Assembly: GCA_947073765.1 (NCBI GenBank)
Contig: CAMTMZ010000005.1
Span: 1 to 64,000 of the forward strand
Direction: 5' to 3'
DNA length: 64,000 bases
Source: an uncultured Bacillota bacterium
GTDB taxonomy: Bacteria > Bacillota > Clostridia > Oscillospirales > Oscillospiraceae
Shown: piece by piece, positions 25,498 to 34,397 of the stretch
Position numbering within the stretch: the stretch's first letter is position 1
Layout: each line of letters opens with the position of its first letter
The notes under the pieces: model-generated
What the model was told of the DNA's origin: nothing
Database searches by the model: none
Seen by the model: the letters and a program-made list of their open reading frames with translations, nothing else
Program-made: the position numbers and the translations under genes

Positions 25498-26712
25498 GTG
25501 CAGTTATTGTCCCTTCTCTTCTCCCCTATTAAGGAATTTTTGAAAAAGGGAGATATCATTCTGCTCGGGCTCTGTCTCGCCGCCAGCACATTCGGTCTAG
25601 CGCTCATCTATTCCGCCACCCAGTATACCGGCGAGACACGTTGGATGCGTTTTGTATTCGTTCAGCTTGTCGCGATCCTGCTGGGGATGATAGCTTATAT
25701 GCTGCTCACCTTTGTGGACTTTCAGCTCTTTGTAGAAAAACGCTGGAAGCTGTTGTTGATCTTCAATGTGTTTTTTATTCTCCTTCTTCTCACCCCGCTG
25801 GGTGAGGATTACAACTCCGGAAACCTGAACTGGCTGGTTATCTCTCGAATTATTCCCCGCTTCCCTATGGACATCCAACCCAACGAAATTGTAAAAATAT
25901 CCTTTATCCTTCTTTTGGCGCTCCAAATTGTAAAAATACAGGACCGGGAGCTGGATATCAGCTCTATCCCCTCTGTCATCCAAACTGGCGGTCACACTGT
26001 CTTTATGTTGGGCCTCATTGCTGCCATCTGCGGTGACTTCGGCATGTGCGTCATCTATATGATGATTTTTGTCTCCATGGCTTGGGCCTCCGGCGTCAAG
26101 CTGCGGTGGTTCCTTCTGGTAGGGAGCGGGCTTGTGCTGACTGTAGTTCTCTTATGGCTGTTTTTCCTGCCGGAAACCCGGTGGTGGAACGACTACCGCA
26201 TTATGCGTTTCCGGGTAGTCTTTGATCACAGCCTTGACCCCAGCGGAAGAGGCTGGCAGCAGCTCCGATCCACCATGGCCATCGGCTCTGGGAAATTGTT
26301 TGGTCAAGGTTACCTCAAGGGTATCCAGACCCAATCCCCCAACAGCGAGGCCCTTCCTGCCCGGCACACCGATTTCATCTACGCCGTCTGCGGCGAGGAG
26401 CTGGGATTAGTAGGCTGTATGGCACTGCTGCTGCTGCTAGCCAGCATTGTTCTGCGGTGCATCTGGGTAGGCCGGCACGCAAGCTCACCCTTTAATGCCT
26501 ATGTCTGCATGGGAATGGCCGGGATGCTTCTGGCTCAGATTACCTTCAATGTGGGCATGTGTCTGTTCATCTTGCCCGTTATGGGGCTTACTCTCCCCTT
26601 TATCAGCTACGGTGGCTCCTCTATTATCACCCTGTTCGCCGCCATGGGAATTGTTTCCAGCGTCAAGGCCCGGCCAATGCCCAGCTGGCTCAGGGATCGG
26701 AGTCAGGTATAA
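25498..26712 (+). CDS. RodA/FtsW/SpoVE-type peptidoglycan polymerase
   Basis: 404 residues with about ten membrane helices. SEDS-family blocks are present: PNEIVKISFIL, then ARHTDFIYAVCGEELGL after the large outer loop, and GLTLPFISYGGSS near the end. SEDS proteins link lipid II into glycan strands with a class B penicillin-binding protein. The start is a GTG at 25498 with AAGGAGGTG upstream. No PBP gene is adjacent. RodA is the best guess; FtsW or SpoVE cannot be excluded. Confidence 0.88.
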   Translation: MQLLSLLFSPIKEFLKKGDIILLGLCLAASTFGLALIYSATQYTGETRWMRFVFVQLVAILLGMIAYMLLTFVDFQLFVEKRWKLLLIFNVFFILLLLTPLGEDYNSGNLNWLVISRIIPRFPMDIQPNEIVKISFILLLALQIVKIQDRELDISSIPSVIQTGGHTVFMLGLIAAICGDFGMCVIYMMIFVSMAWASGVKLRWFLLVGSGLVLTVVLLWLFFLPETRWWNDYRIMRFRVVFDHSLDPSGRGWQQLRSTMAIGSGKLFGQGYLKGIQTQSPNSEALPARHTDFIYAVCGEELGLVGCMALLLLLASIVLRCIWVGRHASSPFNAYVCMGMAGMLLAQITFNVGMCLFILPVMGLTLPFISYGGSSIITLFAAMGIVSSVKARPMPSWLRDRSQV

Positions 26713-26715
26713 AAA

Positions 26716-26739
26716 ATGCCCCGCCAAAAGGCGGGGCAT
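26716..26739 (-). terminator. Terminator of the rnf operon
   Basis: A perfect 10-bp stem (ATGCCCCGCC with GGCGGGGCAT, loop AAAA) followed on the minus strand by TTTTTT. It also stands at the end of the convergent rodA-type gene. Confidence 0.9.
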
Positions 26740-26752
26740 TCTCTATCCAGAT

Positions 26753-27553
26753 TTACTCGCTGGCCGGTACATGAATGACCCCCATCGGGCACTCCTTCAC
26801 GCAGATCTGACAGCCTACACACTTGTCCTGATCAATCTTGGCCAGGAAGTTCTCCACTGTAATAGCCTCTTTAGGACAGGCCTTCGCGCACTTCATGCAG
26901 CCAATACAGCCGGCAGTACAGACCTTACGGGTTTCGGCACCCTTATCCTTGTTCTGGCACAAAACCACAGGCTTGCGCTTATGCTCAGGTACAATCGAGA
27001 TGACGGCATTGGGACAGACAGCGGCGCAGGCACCACAGCCAGTACATTTTTCCCGGTCCACCTTAGCGATACCATCAACAATATGGATAGCATCAAAAGC
27101 ACAGGCTCGAGTGCAGTCACCATAGCCCAGGCAGCCAAATTTACACAGCCCGTCGCCACCATAAAAGCCCTTAACAGCCTGGCAGCTCTGAATACCCTGA
27201 AATTCGTACTTCTTACCTGTCTTGCCGCAAGTGCCGGAACAGGCCACGACAGCCTTCATGGGGGTGGAGGAACCAGCGTCTACACCCATAATCTCCGCCA
27301 CTTTGGCAGCACAGGCAGCTCCGCCAGGGGTGCACTTATTCACAGCGTTGCCATCTTCCACAATGCTCTTGGCGTAATCGGCACAGCCGGCACATCCACA
27401 GGCGCCGCAATTCGCCCCCGCCAGAACCGCAGTTATTTTCTCCACCCGCTCATCTACAGGCACATACATAAAGATGGAGGCAGCCACCAGGATCACCGCG
27501 CCAATCAGCCCGATGACTGTGACCAGGATAATTGCCATTAAAATCGGATTCAT
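26753..27553 (-). CDS. rnfB: Rnf complex subunit B (ferredoxin-like)
   Basis: 266 residues: an N-terminal membrane helix (about 3-27), then the CGACGCAGC cluster motif, and several ferredoxin-type CxxCxxCxxxCP sets, among them CTGCGACAAVCPN, CIGCMKCAKACPK and CVGCQICVKECPM. RnfB takes electrons from ferredoxin into the membrane complex that reduces NAD+ and pumps Na+ or H+. Last gene of rnfCDGEAB. Confidence 0.95.
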   Translation of the reverse strand: MNPILMAIILVTVIGLIGAVILVAASIFMYVPVDERVEKITAVLAGANCGACGCAGCADYAKSIVEDGNAVNKCTPGGAACAAKVAEIMGVDAGSSTPMKAVVACSGTCGKTGKKYEFQGIQSCQAVKGFYGGDGLCKFGCLGYGDCTRACAFDAIHIVDGIAKVDREKCTGCGACAAVCPNAVISIVPEHKRKPVVLCQNKDKGAETRKVCTAGCIGCMKCAKACPKEAITVENFLAKIDQDKCVGCQICVKECPMGVIHVPASE

Positions 27554-27568
27554 AATATTCTCCCCCTC

Positions 27569-28192
27569 CTATGCAGCAACATTGAAGATGGCATCGATGA
27601 TGCCACCAAAGCCCATAAAGGACAGGGAGGTCACCGCAGCGGCCACCAAGGTGATGGGCAGCCCCTCAAAGCACTTGGGGGTGACAGCCTGCTCCACTCG
27701 ACGGCGCACACCGGAGAACAGCACCATGGCCACCAGGAAACCGATGCCCGCGCCGGCGGCGCAGACGATGGACTCAATGAAATTATAGCCGTTGTCCAGG
27801 TTCAAAATGGTCACACCCAAAATGGTGCAGTTAGTCGTAATCAGCGGCAGATAGACGCCTAAAGACTTATACAGGGCGGGGATGAATTTCTTCAGGAAAT
27901 TCTCCAGCAGCTGCACCAAAATTGCGATAATCAGGATAAACACAATGGTCTGAAGATATCCCATATCCCACTTCTGGTTTCCGGCAGCATCCACCGGGGT
28001 GAGCAGGAAGGTTTGAATGGGCCAGGTGGCGGCGGTAGCCAACACCATGACAAAAGTAACGGCCAGGGACATACCTACAGCGCTATCCAGCTTTTTGGAT
28101 ACGCCCAGGAAGGGACAGATGCCCAGAAACTTGGCGAGGACGTAGTTGTCCACCAAAATCATGGTGAAGAAAATAACGGCAAGTTTCACCAT
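27569..28192 (-). CDS. rnfA: Rnf complex subunit A
   Basis: 207 residues with six membrane helices, including VLAKFLGICPFLGVSKKLDS (the conserved Cys helix) and the TNCTILGVTI stretch. RnfA and RnfE are paired, oppositely oriented membrane subunits that hold an iron-sulfur centre between them. The start overlaps the end of rnfE (shared base at 28192), showing coupling. Confidence 0.95.
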   Translation of the reverse strand: MVKLAVIFFTMILVDNYVLAKFLGICPFLGVSKKLDSAVGMSLAVTFVMVLATAATWPIQTFLLTPVDAAGNQKWDMGYLQTIVFILIIAILVQLLENFLKKFIPALYKSLGVYLPLITTNCTILGVTILNLDNGYNFIESIVCAAGAGIGFLVAMVLFSGVRRRVEQAVTPKCFEGLPITLVAAAVTSLSFMGFGGIIDAIFNVAA

Positions 28193-28869
28193 TACGCATT
28201 ACCTCCTTCCACTGCGGGCGCACTTTTCTTAGGGCGGGTTGTAAGCCAGGTGGCCCCAGCCATCAGGATGCCAAAGACGAAGAAGCCGCCGGGAGCGCTG
28301 GTCATCAGAGAGAAGGTATCAATGGACTCAGGGATAACCCGAATGGAGAAGTCAGCACCCAAGGCCGGAACCAGCTTGCCAAGACCGGCCATCCAAGTGC
28401 CGGAACCCAGAATTTCACGAATAGAGCCCATGATTGTCAGGGTAACCGTGAACCCGATGCCCATCCCAATGCCATCCAAAGCGGAATCCAAAATACCATT
28501 TTTGGAGGCAAACATTTCGGCACGGCCCAAGATAATGCAGTTTACCACAATCAAAGGCAAATACACACCCAGAGCTTTATCCAAGTCTGGCACATAGGCC
28601 TTAACTACCATTTGAACTACCGACACAAAGCCTGCAATCACGGTGATGTAACAGGGGATACGGACTTGGTCGGGAATAATCTTCCGCAGGGCAGAAATAA
28701 CAATATTAGAGCACAGGAGAACAAAGGTAGCAGCCAAACCCATGCCGATTCCGTTGGAGGCCATAGTAGTAACGGCAAGGGTGGGACAGGTGCCCAGGAC
28801 AAGCCGTAAAACCGGGTTTTCATTCAAAATACCGTTGGTAAGAATTTTCATTTTATTATTTTCACTCAT
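28192..28869 (-). CDS. rnfE: Rnf complex subunit E
   Basis: 225 residues, six helices, with NPVLRLVLGTCPTLAVTT (conserved Cys helix) and VNCIILGRAE, mirror images of the rnfA motifs. Forms the membrane core with RnfA and RnfD. The C-terminal tail is soluble. Coupled to rnfG upstream and rnfA downstream. Confidence 0.95.
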   Translation of the reverse strand: MSENNKMKILTNGILNENPVLRLVLGTCPTLAVTTMASNGIGMGLAATFVLLCSNIVISALRKIIPDQVRIPCYITVIAGFVSVVQMVVKAYVPDLDKALGVYLPLIVVNCIILGRAEMFASKNGILDSALDGIGMGIGFTVTLTIMGSIREILGSGTWMAGLGKLVPALGADFSIRVIPESIDTFSLMTSAPGGFFVFGILMAGATWLTTRPKKSAPAVEGGNA

Positions 28870-28886
28870 CTTGACTCACCTGCCTT

Positions 28887-29423
28887 TCAAGGAATAGAGT
28901 TGTACGCCTCAATAGCGGAGTTCATCGCCTTCAGCAACGCACGGCTGGAGATACTGGCTCCGGACCAGCCGTCCACGTCCTGACCCAGCACCAGCGGTTT
29001 CGCGCTGTCCAGACCGGCATAGCGCTCCCAGTAGGACTTATTATCGGTGACATTGCTGCCAAAGCCGGGGGTCTCCTGGGCCTCTGTGACTTTGATCTGT
29101 TTGATCTTACCGTCAGGGGTAAAGGAGGACATAACGGTGATGGTGCCGCCATATCCCTTGGCGTTGCTGGTAATCACCCAGCCGGTTCCGTTGTCCGCGG
29201 CGTAGACATTGTCCACATTTTCCACATCAACGCCCTCCACCTTGGAGAACGCACCCTTCGCTTCCGGCAAAAGCTCGTTTCTGGCCTCGTTTTGGGCCCG
29301 GATTGTTGCCTCCAGAATTACTGGAGCTGTCACGCTGTTTGTAGCAGCCAAGGCGCCGGTAATCACAACACAGATGACGCACAGCACCACTATGGGCTTG
29401 AAAATCTTGTTCCAGTTGCTCAT
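28887..29423 (-). CDS. rnfG: Rnf complex subunit G (flavin-linked)
   Basis: 178 residues: an N-terminal membrane anchor (about 8-30) and an extracytoplasmic FMN-binding domain. The flavin-attachment box, usually SGAT, reads WSGASISS here, so the acceptor is Ser rather than Thr; ApbE flavin transferase can use either, and the effect is unknown. The start overlaps rnfD by 4 bases. Confidence 0.92.
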   Translation of the reverse strand: MSNWNKIFKPIVVLCVICVVITGALAATNSVTAPVILEATIRAQNEARNELLPEAKGAFSKVEGVDVENVDNVYAADNGTGWVITSNAKGYGGTITVMSSFTPDGKIKQIKVTEAQETPGFGSNVTDNKSYWERYAGLDSAKPLVLGQDVDGWSGASISSRALLKAMNSAIEAYNSIP

Positions 29424-30361
29424 TTCGCACCCTCCTTTTTCTTCTTGGCGATACCCAACTTGTCCTGCCGGGTATTAACCTCAATGTAGGGGGTGATTAG
29501 GTTCATCAGCAGGATGGCAAAGGACACACCCTCATTCATATTGCCGAACCGGCGAATCAGCATGGTGACCACGCCCAGGAAAATGCCGGCAACCAGCTTA
29601 CCCTTATCAGTGGTGGGGGATGTCACATAGTCGGTTGCCATGAAGAAAGCGCCCAGCATCAGGCCTCCGGACAGCAGCTGCACAACTGGGTCCATTCCAA
29701 AGCACACAGACAACACAGCCACTGTGGCCAGATAGGTAACAGGAATCACGGGGCTGATAACCTTGGTTGCAATGAGGTAACACCCGCCGATCAGAATGGT
29801 GATGGCGCAGGTTTCGCCCAACACGCCGCCGTGGTTCCCTAACAGGAGGGTGACATACTCGCCGGCCCCAAGATTGCCGGAGACGGCCAAAGGAGTCGCG
29901 GAAGCCAGAGCGTCCACCGTTTCAGGCAGGGGAAAGGCAGACATCTTGGCCCCGAAACCTACAGCCAGGGCAATACGGCCCACAATAGCGGGGTTAGCGA
30001 AGTTGTAGCCCAGGCCGCCGAACAGCTGCTTGATAATGACAATTGCGATAAACGCGCCCACAACGGCCATCCACCAGGGCAGGGCAGCGGGCATATTAAA
30101 GGCCAGCAGCAGACCGGTGACTACGGCGGACAGGTCCGCAACAGGTATCTCCCGCTTCATCAGCTTGCAATAAGCCCACTCAAAGAAGACACAGGCCGCC
30201 ACTGTAACAGCGGTGAGAATGAGAGCGTTAAACCCAAAAATAATGACGGAGGCGATAAGGGTTGGGCAAAGAGCCAAGCACACTCGTCCCATAATCTTCT
30301 GGGTGCTGTCCGCGCTGGTAATATGGGGCGCGGCTGTGACAATCAGCTTGTTGTCCATCAC
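29420..30361 (-). CDS. rnfD: Rnf complex subunit D
   Basis: 313 residues with about nine helices. The covalent flavin site lies in DALASATPLAVSG, with the Thr retained. The NFANPAIVGRIALAV block is also typical. RnfD carries FMN and probably the ion channel with RnfA/E. It overlaps rnfC by 4 bases. Confidence 0.94.
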   Translation of the reverse strand: MMDNKLIVTAAPHITSADSTQKIMGRVCLALCPTLIASVIIFGFNALILTAVTVAACVFFEWAYCKLMKREIPVADLSAVVTGLLLAFNMPAALPWWMAVVGAFIAIVIIKQLFGGLGYNFANPAIVGRIALAVGFGAKMSAFPLPETVDALASATPLAVSGNLGAGEYVTLLLGNHGGVLGETCAITILIGGCYLIATKVISPVIPVTYLATVAVLSVCFGMDPVVQLLSGGLMLGAFFMATDYVTSPTTDKGKLVAGIFLGVVTMLIRRFGNMNEGVSFAILLMNLITPYIEVNTRQDKLGIAKKKKEGAK

Positions 30362-31665
30362 TTCTTACCTCCATTCTTCATCATAATCTTGGCCAGGGCA
30401 ATGGAGGGGGCCAAAGGCCGCTTGGCCGGGCAAACGAAGGAACAGGTGCCGCAGCTCATACACAGATCCGCGTTAAGCTCAATCAGCAGCTCCACGTTGC
30501 CATCGTTGTAAGCCTGAACAATCTCCTTGGCGGACAGGCCCAAGGGACAGGCGTTGGTACACCGGCCACAGTGGATGCAGTTTGTGGCTTTGGGCTGCTG
30601 CGCCATCTTTTTGGAAAATGCCAGCACAGCGTTGTTGTTTTTCAAAATAGGCTGAGACAAATCGGCGATACAGTTGCCCATCATTGGACCGCCGTAAAGC
30701 ACCTTGCCCGGTTCCTCCGTAAAGCCGCCGCAGAAGTCCATCAGTTCTTGCACGGGAGTGCCAATCACTACCTCTACATTTTTAGGCTCCTTAATAACGT
30801 CACCGTCCACTGTGAGGCGCTTGGTGGTAAGGGGCATGCCGGTCGCTAAGTATTTGCCCACAAAGGCCACAGAGGTAACATTCATCACCACCACCCCCAC
30901 ATCAGAGGGCAGACCGGGGAACGGCACCTCCCTTCCTGTGCAGTTCTCAATCAGAACCTTTTCAGCACCTTGAGGGTAACGGCAGGGAAGCTCCTTCACC
31001 TCAATGCCGGCAGAGGCCACAGACCTCATCTTGGCAATGGCCTCAGGCTTATTGCCCTCGATGCCGATGATGCACTTTGGGATCTCCAGATACTTCATCA
31101 CCGCCTGAATTCCGTCCAGAATATACTGGGTATCCTCCAGGAAGCAGCGGTTGTCTGAGGTGATGTAAGGCTCACATTCGGCGCCGTTGATGAGGAGAAC
31201 GTCAATCTCGTCCAGATTCTTGGGAGACAGCTTCACCGCTGTGGGGAAGCCTGCGCCGCCCAAACCCACCAGGCCGCTGGCCCGAACCGCATCCTGAAAA
31301 GACTTCAGGTCGGTGACAGCAGGGGGCGTAATGGCCGGATCTACTGTCTGCTTGCCGTCCGGGATGATGACCACCGCTGTCTGCACCGCGCCATTGGGGG
31401 CAGTAATGGTGGTAATGCCGTCCACCGTACCAGATACCCCGGAGTGAATGTCGGAGGAGACGAAGCCCCCCGCCTTGCCCACTACGGTGCCCACAAAGAC
31501 CTGGTCGCCCTTAGCCACTGCGGGAGCGGCGGGCGCACCGATGTGTTGTCCCATGGACAGCACAATTCTGGAGGGCAGAGGCATCTTTACGGTCTCCTGG
31601 TTGGACGTCCGCTTTTCATGCGGGACCTGCGCACCATGCGCAGATCGTTTGAGAAATTTGCTCAT
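30358..31665 (-). CDS. rnfC: Rnf complex subunit C
   Basis: 435 residues, soluble NADH-side subunit. The flavin/NADH-binding block VGLGGAGFPTAVKL is followed near the C-terminus by two cluster sets, CIHCGRCTNACP and CMSCGTCSFVCP. ATG 31665 is chosen: GGGAGGT lies upstream (11 bases, a bit long); the frame running to 31995 crosses the leader, promoter and terminator and is not coding. It heads rnfCDGEAB. Confidence 0.94.
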   Translation of the reverse strand: MSKFLKRSAHGAQVPHEKRTSNQETVKMPLPSRIVLSMGQHIGAPAAPAVAKGDQVFVGTVVGKAGGFVSSDIHSGVSGTVDGITTITAPNGAVQTAVVIIPDGKQTVDPAITPPAVTDLKSFQDAVRASGLVGLGGAGFPTAVKLSPKNLDEIDVLLINGAECEPYITSDNRCFLEDTQYILDGIQAVMKYLEIPKCIIGIEGNKPEAIAKMRSVASAGIEVKELPCRYPQGAEKVLIENCTGREVPFPGLPSDVGVVVMNVTSVAFVGKYLATGMPLTTKRLTVDGDVIKEPKNVEVVIGTPVQELMDFCGGFTEEPGKVLYGGPMMGNCIADLSQPILKNNNAVLAFSKKMAQQPKATNCIHCGRCTNACPLGLSAKEIVQAYNDGNVELLIELNADLCMSCGTCSFVCPAKRPLAPSIALAKIMMKNGGKK

Positions 31666-31922
31666 GTAAGTTTTCGACCTCCCTATAACTTGCTGGAGTA
31701 ATGCGGCCCGGCTTGCGTTTCGCCCTTTCCGGAACGGGCTGAGGCTGCCGCGTCCGGCCACGCCGGACACACGACAAAACCCGCCGGTCCCTCCCTCTGC
31801 TTTTTGCGAAACCGCCGGTCTTGCTGCGTGATAATAATGATACACCAGTCTTTCAGAGATTGCAAGTTTTTTGTAGTGGCATCTCCCCTTTTTCGGCAAA
31901 ATTTTTTCCCGGACCGGAGTAT
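31666..31922 (-). other. Leader region of the rnf operon
   Basis: About 170 bases of GC-rich leader lie between the promoter and rnfC. Local inverted repeats (GTGTCCGGCGTGGCCGGAC and CCCGTTCCGGAAAGGG) could form hairpins. It fits no riboswitch pattern I can name. No reading frame with a good ribosome-binding site is present. Confidence 0.4.
31837..31865 (-). promoter_or_regulatory. Promoter-like pair of the rnf operon
   Basis: On the minus strand TTGCAA (31860-31865), 17 bases, TATCAT (31837-31842). Confidence 0.5.
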
Positions 31923-31954
31923 AAAAAAAGCGCGGAGGGTATTTCCCTCCGCGC
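31923..31954 (-). terminator. Terminator of the small Cys/Gly-rich gene
   Basis: A perfect 10-bp stem (GCGCGGAGGG with CCCTCCGCGC, 5-base loop) followed on the minus strand by seven T. It separates the small gene from the rnf promoter. Confidence 0.9.
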
Positions 31955-31967
31955 CCGGACCTCCATC

Positions 31968-32111
31968 TCAGCAGCAGCCGTTGTTGCAGCCACAATTGTT
32001 GCCGCAGTTATTCCCACAGCCACTCCAGCCGCCACAGCTGAACAGGATGATGATGAGCAGGATGATCCACAGGCAGCTGTTGCCGCCCCAACCGTTATTG
32101 CAGCACCCCAT
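31968..32111 (-). CDS. 47-residue Cys/Gly/Asn-rich membrane protein
   Basis: A tiny gene with AGGAGGT upstream and its own terminator right after the stop. The protein starts MGCCNNGWGG, has one strongly hydrophobic helix (about residues 14-24) and ends in a run of Cys, Gly and Asn (10 Cys in all). It resembles the short Gly-rich, one-helix sporulation peptides of the YjcZ/YhjD kind, though with far more Cys. Function is unknown; a spore or envelope role is inference. Codon use is like its neighbours. Confidence 0.7.
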   Translation of the reverse strand: MGCCNNGWGGNSCLWIILLIIILFSCGGWSGCGNNCGNNCGCNNGCC

Positions 32112-32203
32112 TATGAGTACCTCCTGATTATGAAAGTATTAAGAGGGCTGTTTGCCGCTCTCGATACCATCATATGGCAAAAGATCCAAATCGGTGCGCT
32201 CCT

Positions 32204-33286
32204 TTATAAAATGTTCTCGCAGAAGGCCCGGAGCATCGTAGCCATTTCCGCCCGAGTGGCATTGCGCTGAGGCTCCAGCGTAAGGGTAACACCATTGGTT
32301 ACCCCGCTGACAATTTTTTGCTCCACCGCCCAAGCCATGGCCGGCCTTGCCCAACTGCCCACACGATTCAGATCGGCATAACCAGACAGGTCGGCCCCCA
32401 GACCGGGATTCAACTGTCTGAATTTAACCGCGTAGTTGTACATCATGACGACTGCCTGCTCCCGGGTTACCTGCCCTTCTGGATGAAAGCTTCCGTCTCC
32501 CATTCCCGATGTAATCCCCTGCGCCGCTCCCCACTGGACGGCCTGAACATACCAGCTGTCGCCAGGTACGTCACTGAAAGCAATCTGGGTAATCACCGCG
32601 GGGGAACCTGCAAGCCGGTAGAGCACCGACATCAGCATAGCCCGGTTCATGGGTGAATGCGGAGCAAAGTGATTGGCGTCCATCCCGGAAAACAGCCCCT
32701 TTTCATAGGCGTAGCCTACGGGCGCGTAATACCAATCATTCTGGTTCACGTCGTAAAATGGCGTGTGCTCCTTTTTTCCCGCCGTCAGCGTGTAAGCTCC
32801 CTGAACACCCAGCGCCGCCTGACCGGAGCGAACCGTCACCGCGGCATCGGTATTTTCTCCCACTAAATAGCGGTGGTTCTGCGTCAGAGCCGCCCCAGAT
32901 ACAACCTCCTCCCCAGAGGTAACATCAATCACCGCTCCGGTGTGAATCAGACTGGCGGAACCGTCCAGCAGAAGAAAACTACTCCCCATGGACAGGGTAA
33001 CAATCTGGCCGTCTGGCCATTCCCGGCGCTGGAGGGTCTCACTGTAGCTGCTGGTGCTGCCCACTGTTCCGCCCCCCACGGCATCCAGCCGCTTTTTCGC
33101 GCTGTCATAGGTCTCCTGTAAAGCTCTGTTCGCTGCTGCTTCCCCGGACTGAACAGCTTTTGGGAAAAAAGTGTCCCGCAGATAGCTGAGTGTAATAACA
33201 CTATCCTGCGACAGGGCCGCATAGGTTCCGACTGTCAGCAGTACAAAAACCGCAAGCAGCCCTGTCAACCGCAGATACTTTTTCAT
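32204..33286 (-). CDS. S-layer homology domain protein
   Basis: 360 residues: a signal peptide (MKKYLRLTGLLAVFVLLTVG), an N-terminal unknown domain (30-180), then three SLH repeats (about 185-235, 245-295, 305-355), each ending in the NRAML, TREQA or TRAEM-type motif. SLH domains hold proteins to pyruvylated cell-wall polymers. ATG 33286 with GGAGGA upstream replaces the longer open frame to 33322. Confidence 0.88.
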   Translation of the reverse strand: MKKYLRLTGLLAVFVLLTVGTYAALSQDSVITLSYLRDTFFPKAVQSGEAAANRALQETYDSAKKRLDAVGGGTVGSTSSYSETLQRREWPDGQIVTLSMGSSFLLLDGSASLIHTGAVIDVTSGEEVVSGAALTQNHRYLVGENTDAAVTVRSGQAALGVQGAYTLTAGKKEHTPFYDVNQNDWYYAPVGYAYEKGLFSGMDANHFAPHSPMNRAMLMSVLYRLAGSPAVITQIAFSDVPGDSWYVQAVQWGAAQGITSGMGDGSFHPEGQVTREQAVVMMYNYAVKFRQLNPGLGADLSGYADLNRVGSWARPAMAWAVEQKIVSGVTNGVTLTLEPQRNATRAEMATMLRAFCENIL

Positions 33287-33468
33287 TGGTTTTCCTCCTC
33301 CCGCTGGGAGATCATGCATCATAAGCGTAAGCAGATTGTTTTATATTATATCACCGGTCAACCCCGCGGTCAATCTTTCTTCAAGTTTTACGTCATTATG
33401 CTAATTTTAACGAGATATGTTTTCATCTGATGAATATAAAATATCAGGCAGGAAAGGAGGTGGAGAAC

Positions 33469-33624
33469 ATGGACCTCAATTATTTTAAGGACAAGCTTTT
33501 TGACATATTGAATGACAGCGACAATATCGACATATTGGATATTATCACAGATGACCGGCGTGGTTTGTTCATCGTCAGCACCTCTGATGAAAGTGTATTT
33601 GAGATACTATGCCGGAAACTGTAG
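33469..33624 (+). CDS. Small acidic protein of unknown function
   Basis: 51 residues beginning MDLNYFKDKLFDILN, acidic in the first half, no Cys and no membrane helix. A very strong site (AAAGGAGGTG) lies 7 bases before ATG 33469, and a terminator follows. It converges with sigE. Not recognised. Confidence 0.6.
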   Translation: MDLNYFKDKLFDILNDSDNIDILDIITDDRRGLFIVSTSDESVFEILCRKL

Positions 33625-33630
33625 TGCCTG

Positions 33631-33657
33631 AACAGGTCCCATTGGGGCCTGTTTTTT
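33631..33657 (+). terminator. Terminator of the small acidic protein gene
   Basis: AACAGG-T-CCC pairs with GGG-G-CCTGTT (one mismatch) around ATT, followed by a run of six T. It reaches the stop codon of sigE at 33656. Confidence 0.75.
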
Positions 33658-34378
33658 ACATCATTCTTACAATTTCCTTTTTCAATCGGGCGATAATTCT
33701 CTTCTCCAGTCGGGAGATATAAGACTGTGAGATGCCCAACTGGTCTGCCACCTCTTTTTGGGTGCACTCCCGCCGGCCGTCCAGGCCAAAGCGCAGGGTA
33801 ATGATGTGCCGCTCTCTACTGTCCAGCCGGTCCATAGCCTGACGAAGCAGCTGACGGTCCACGTCAGCCTCAAGAGGCTGCACCACTAAGTCCTCATCAG
33901 TACCCAAAATGTCAGACAGCAGCAGCTCATTCCCATCCCAATCGGTGTTCAGCGGCTCGTCAAAGGACAGCTCTGTCTTTTGGTTGGAGGTTTTGCGCAG
34001 ATACATGAGTATTTCGTTTTCAATGCACCGGCTGGCATAAGTGGCCAGTTTAATGGCCTTCTCCGGCTGATAAGTTCCCACCGCCTTAATCAACCCGATC
34101 GTACCAATCGAGATCAGGTCCTCAATATGGATGCCGGTATTCTCAAACCGGCGGGCGATATATGCCACCAGCCGCAGATTGTGCTCAATGAGTAAATTCC
34201 GGGCCTGGGTATCTCCTTCCCCCAAACGGGCGATCAGAGCCGACTCCTCCTCCCGCTTCAAAGGGGCAGGAAGGGTATCGCTGCCACCGATATACATAAT
34301 TTTTCCAGGCAGCGCCATCCCCAAGCGGATCAAAAGTTCAGAAATCCCAGCTTTTAGCATTCTGTAAACTTTATTCAA
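33656..34378 (-). CDS. sigE: Sporulation sigma factor SigE
   Basis: Mother-cell sigma factor. About 240 residues with the invariant blocks [19 protein letters not shown] (region 2), [18 protein letters not shown], and [11 protein letters not shown] (region 4). A pro-sequence precedes the YIGGSD processing site, cut by SpoIIGA. The start is not certain: a TTG at 34378 with GGAAGGG six bases upstream gives [11 protein letters not shown], similar in length to B. subtilis pro-SigE; the frame is open up to 34408, inside spoIIGA. The TTG start leaves 19 bases after the spoIIGA stop. Confidence 0.93.
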   Translation of the reverse strand: MNKVYRMLKAGISELLIRLGMALPGKIMYIGGSDTLPAPLKREEESALIARLGEGDTQARNLLIEHNLRLVAYIARRFENTGIHIEDLISIGTIGLIKAVGTYQPEKAIKLATYASRCIENEILMYLRKTSNQKTELSFDEPLNTDWDGNELLLSDILGTDEDLVVQPLEADVDRQLLRQAMDRLDSRERHIITLRFGLDGRRECTQKEVADQLGISQSYISRLEKRIIARLKKEIVRMM

Positions 34379-34397
34379 GTCAAACCCTTCCTTCACT

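Noticed and set aside
31666..31836. c-di-GMP or cobalamin riboswitch before rnfC
   Set aside because: Partial likeness to a GEMM second stem only; the conserved 5' block and tetraloop receptor are missing.
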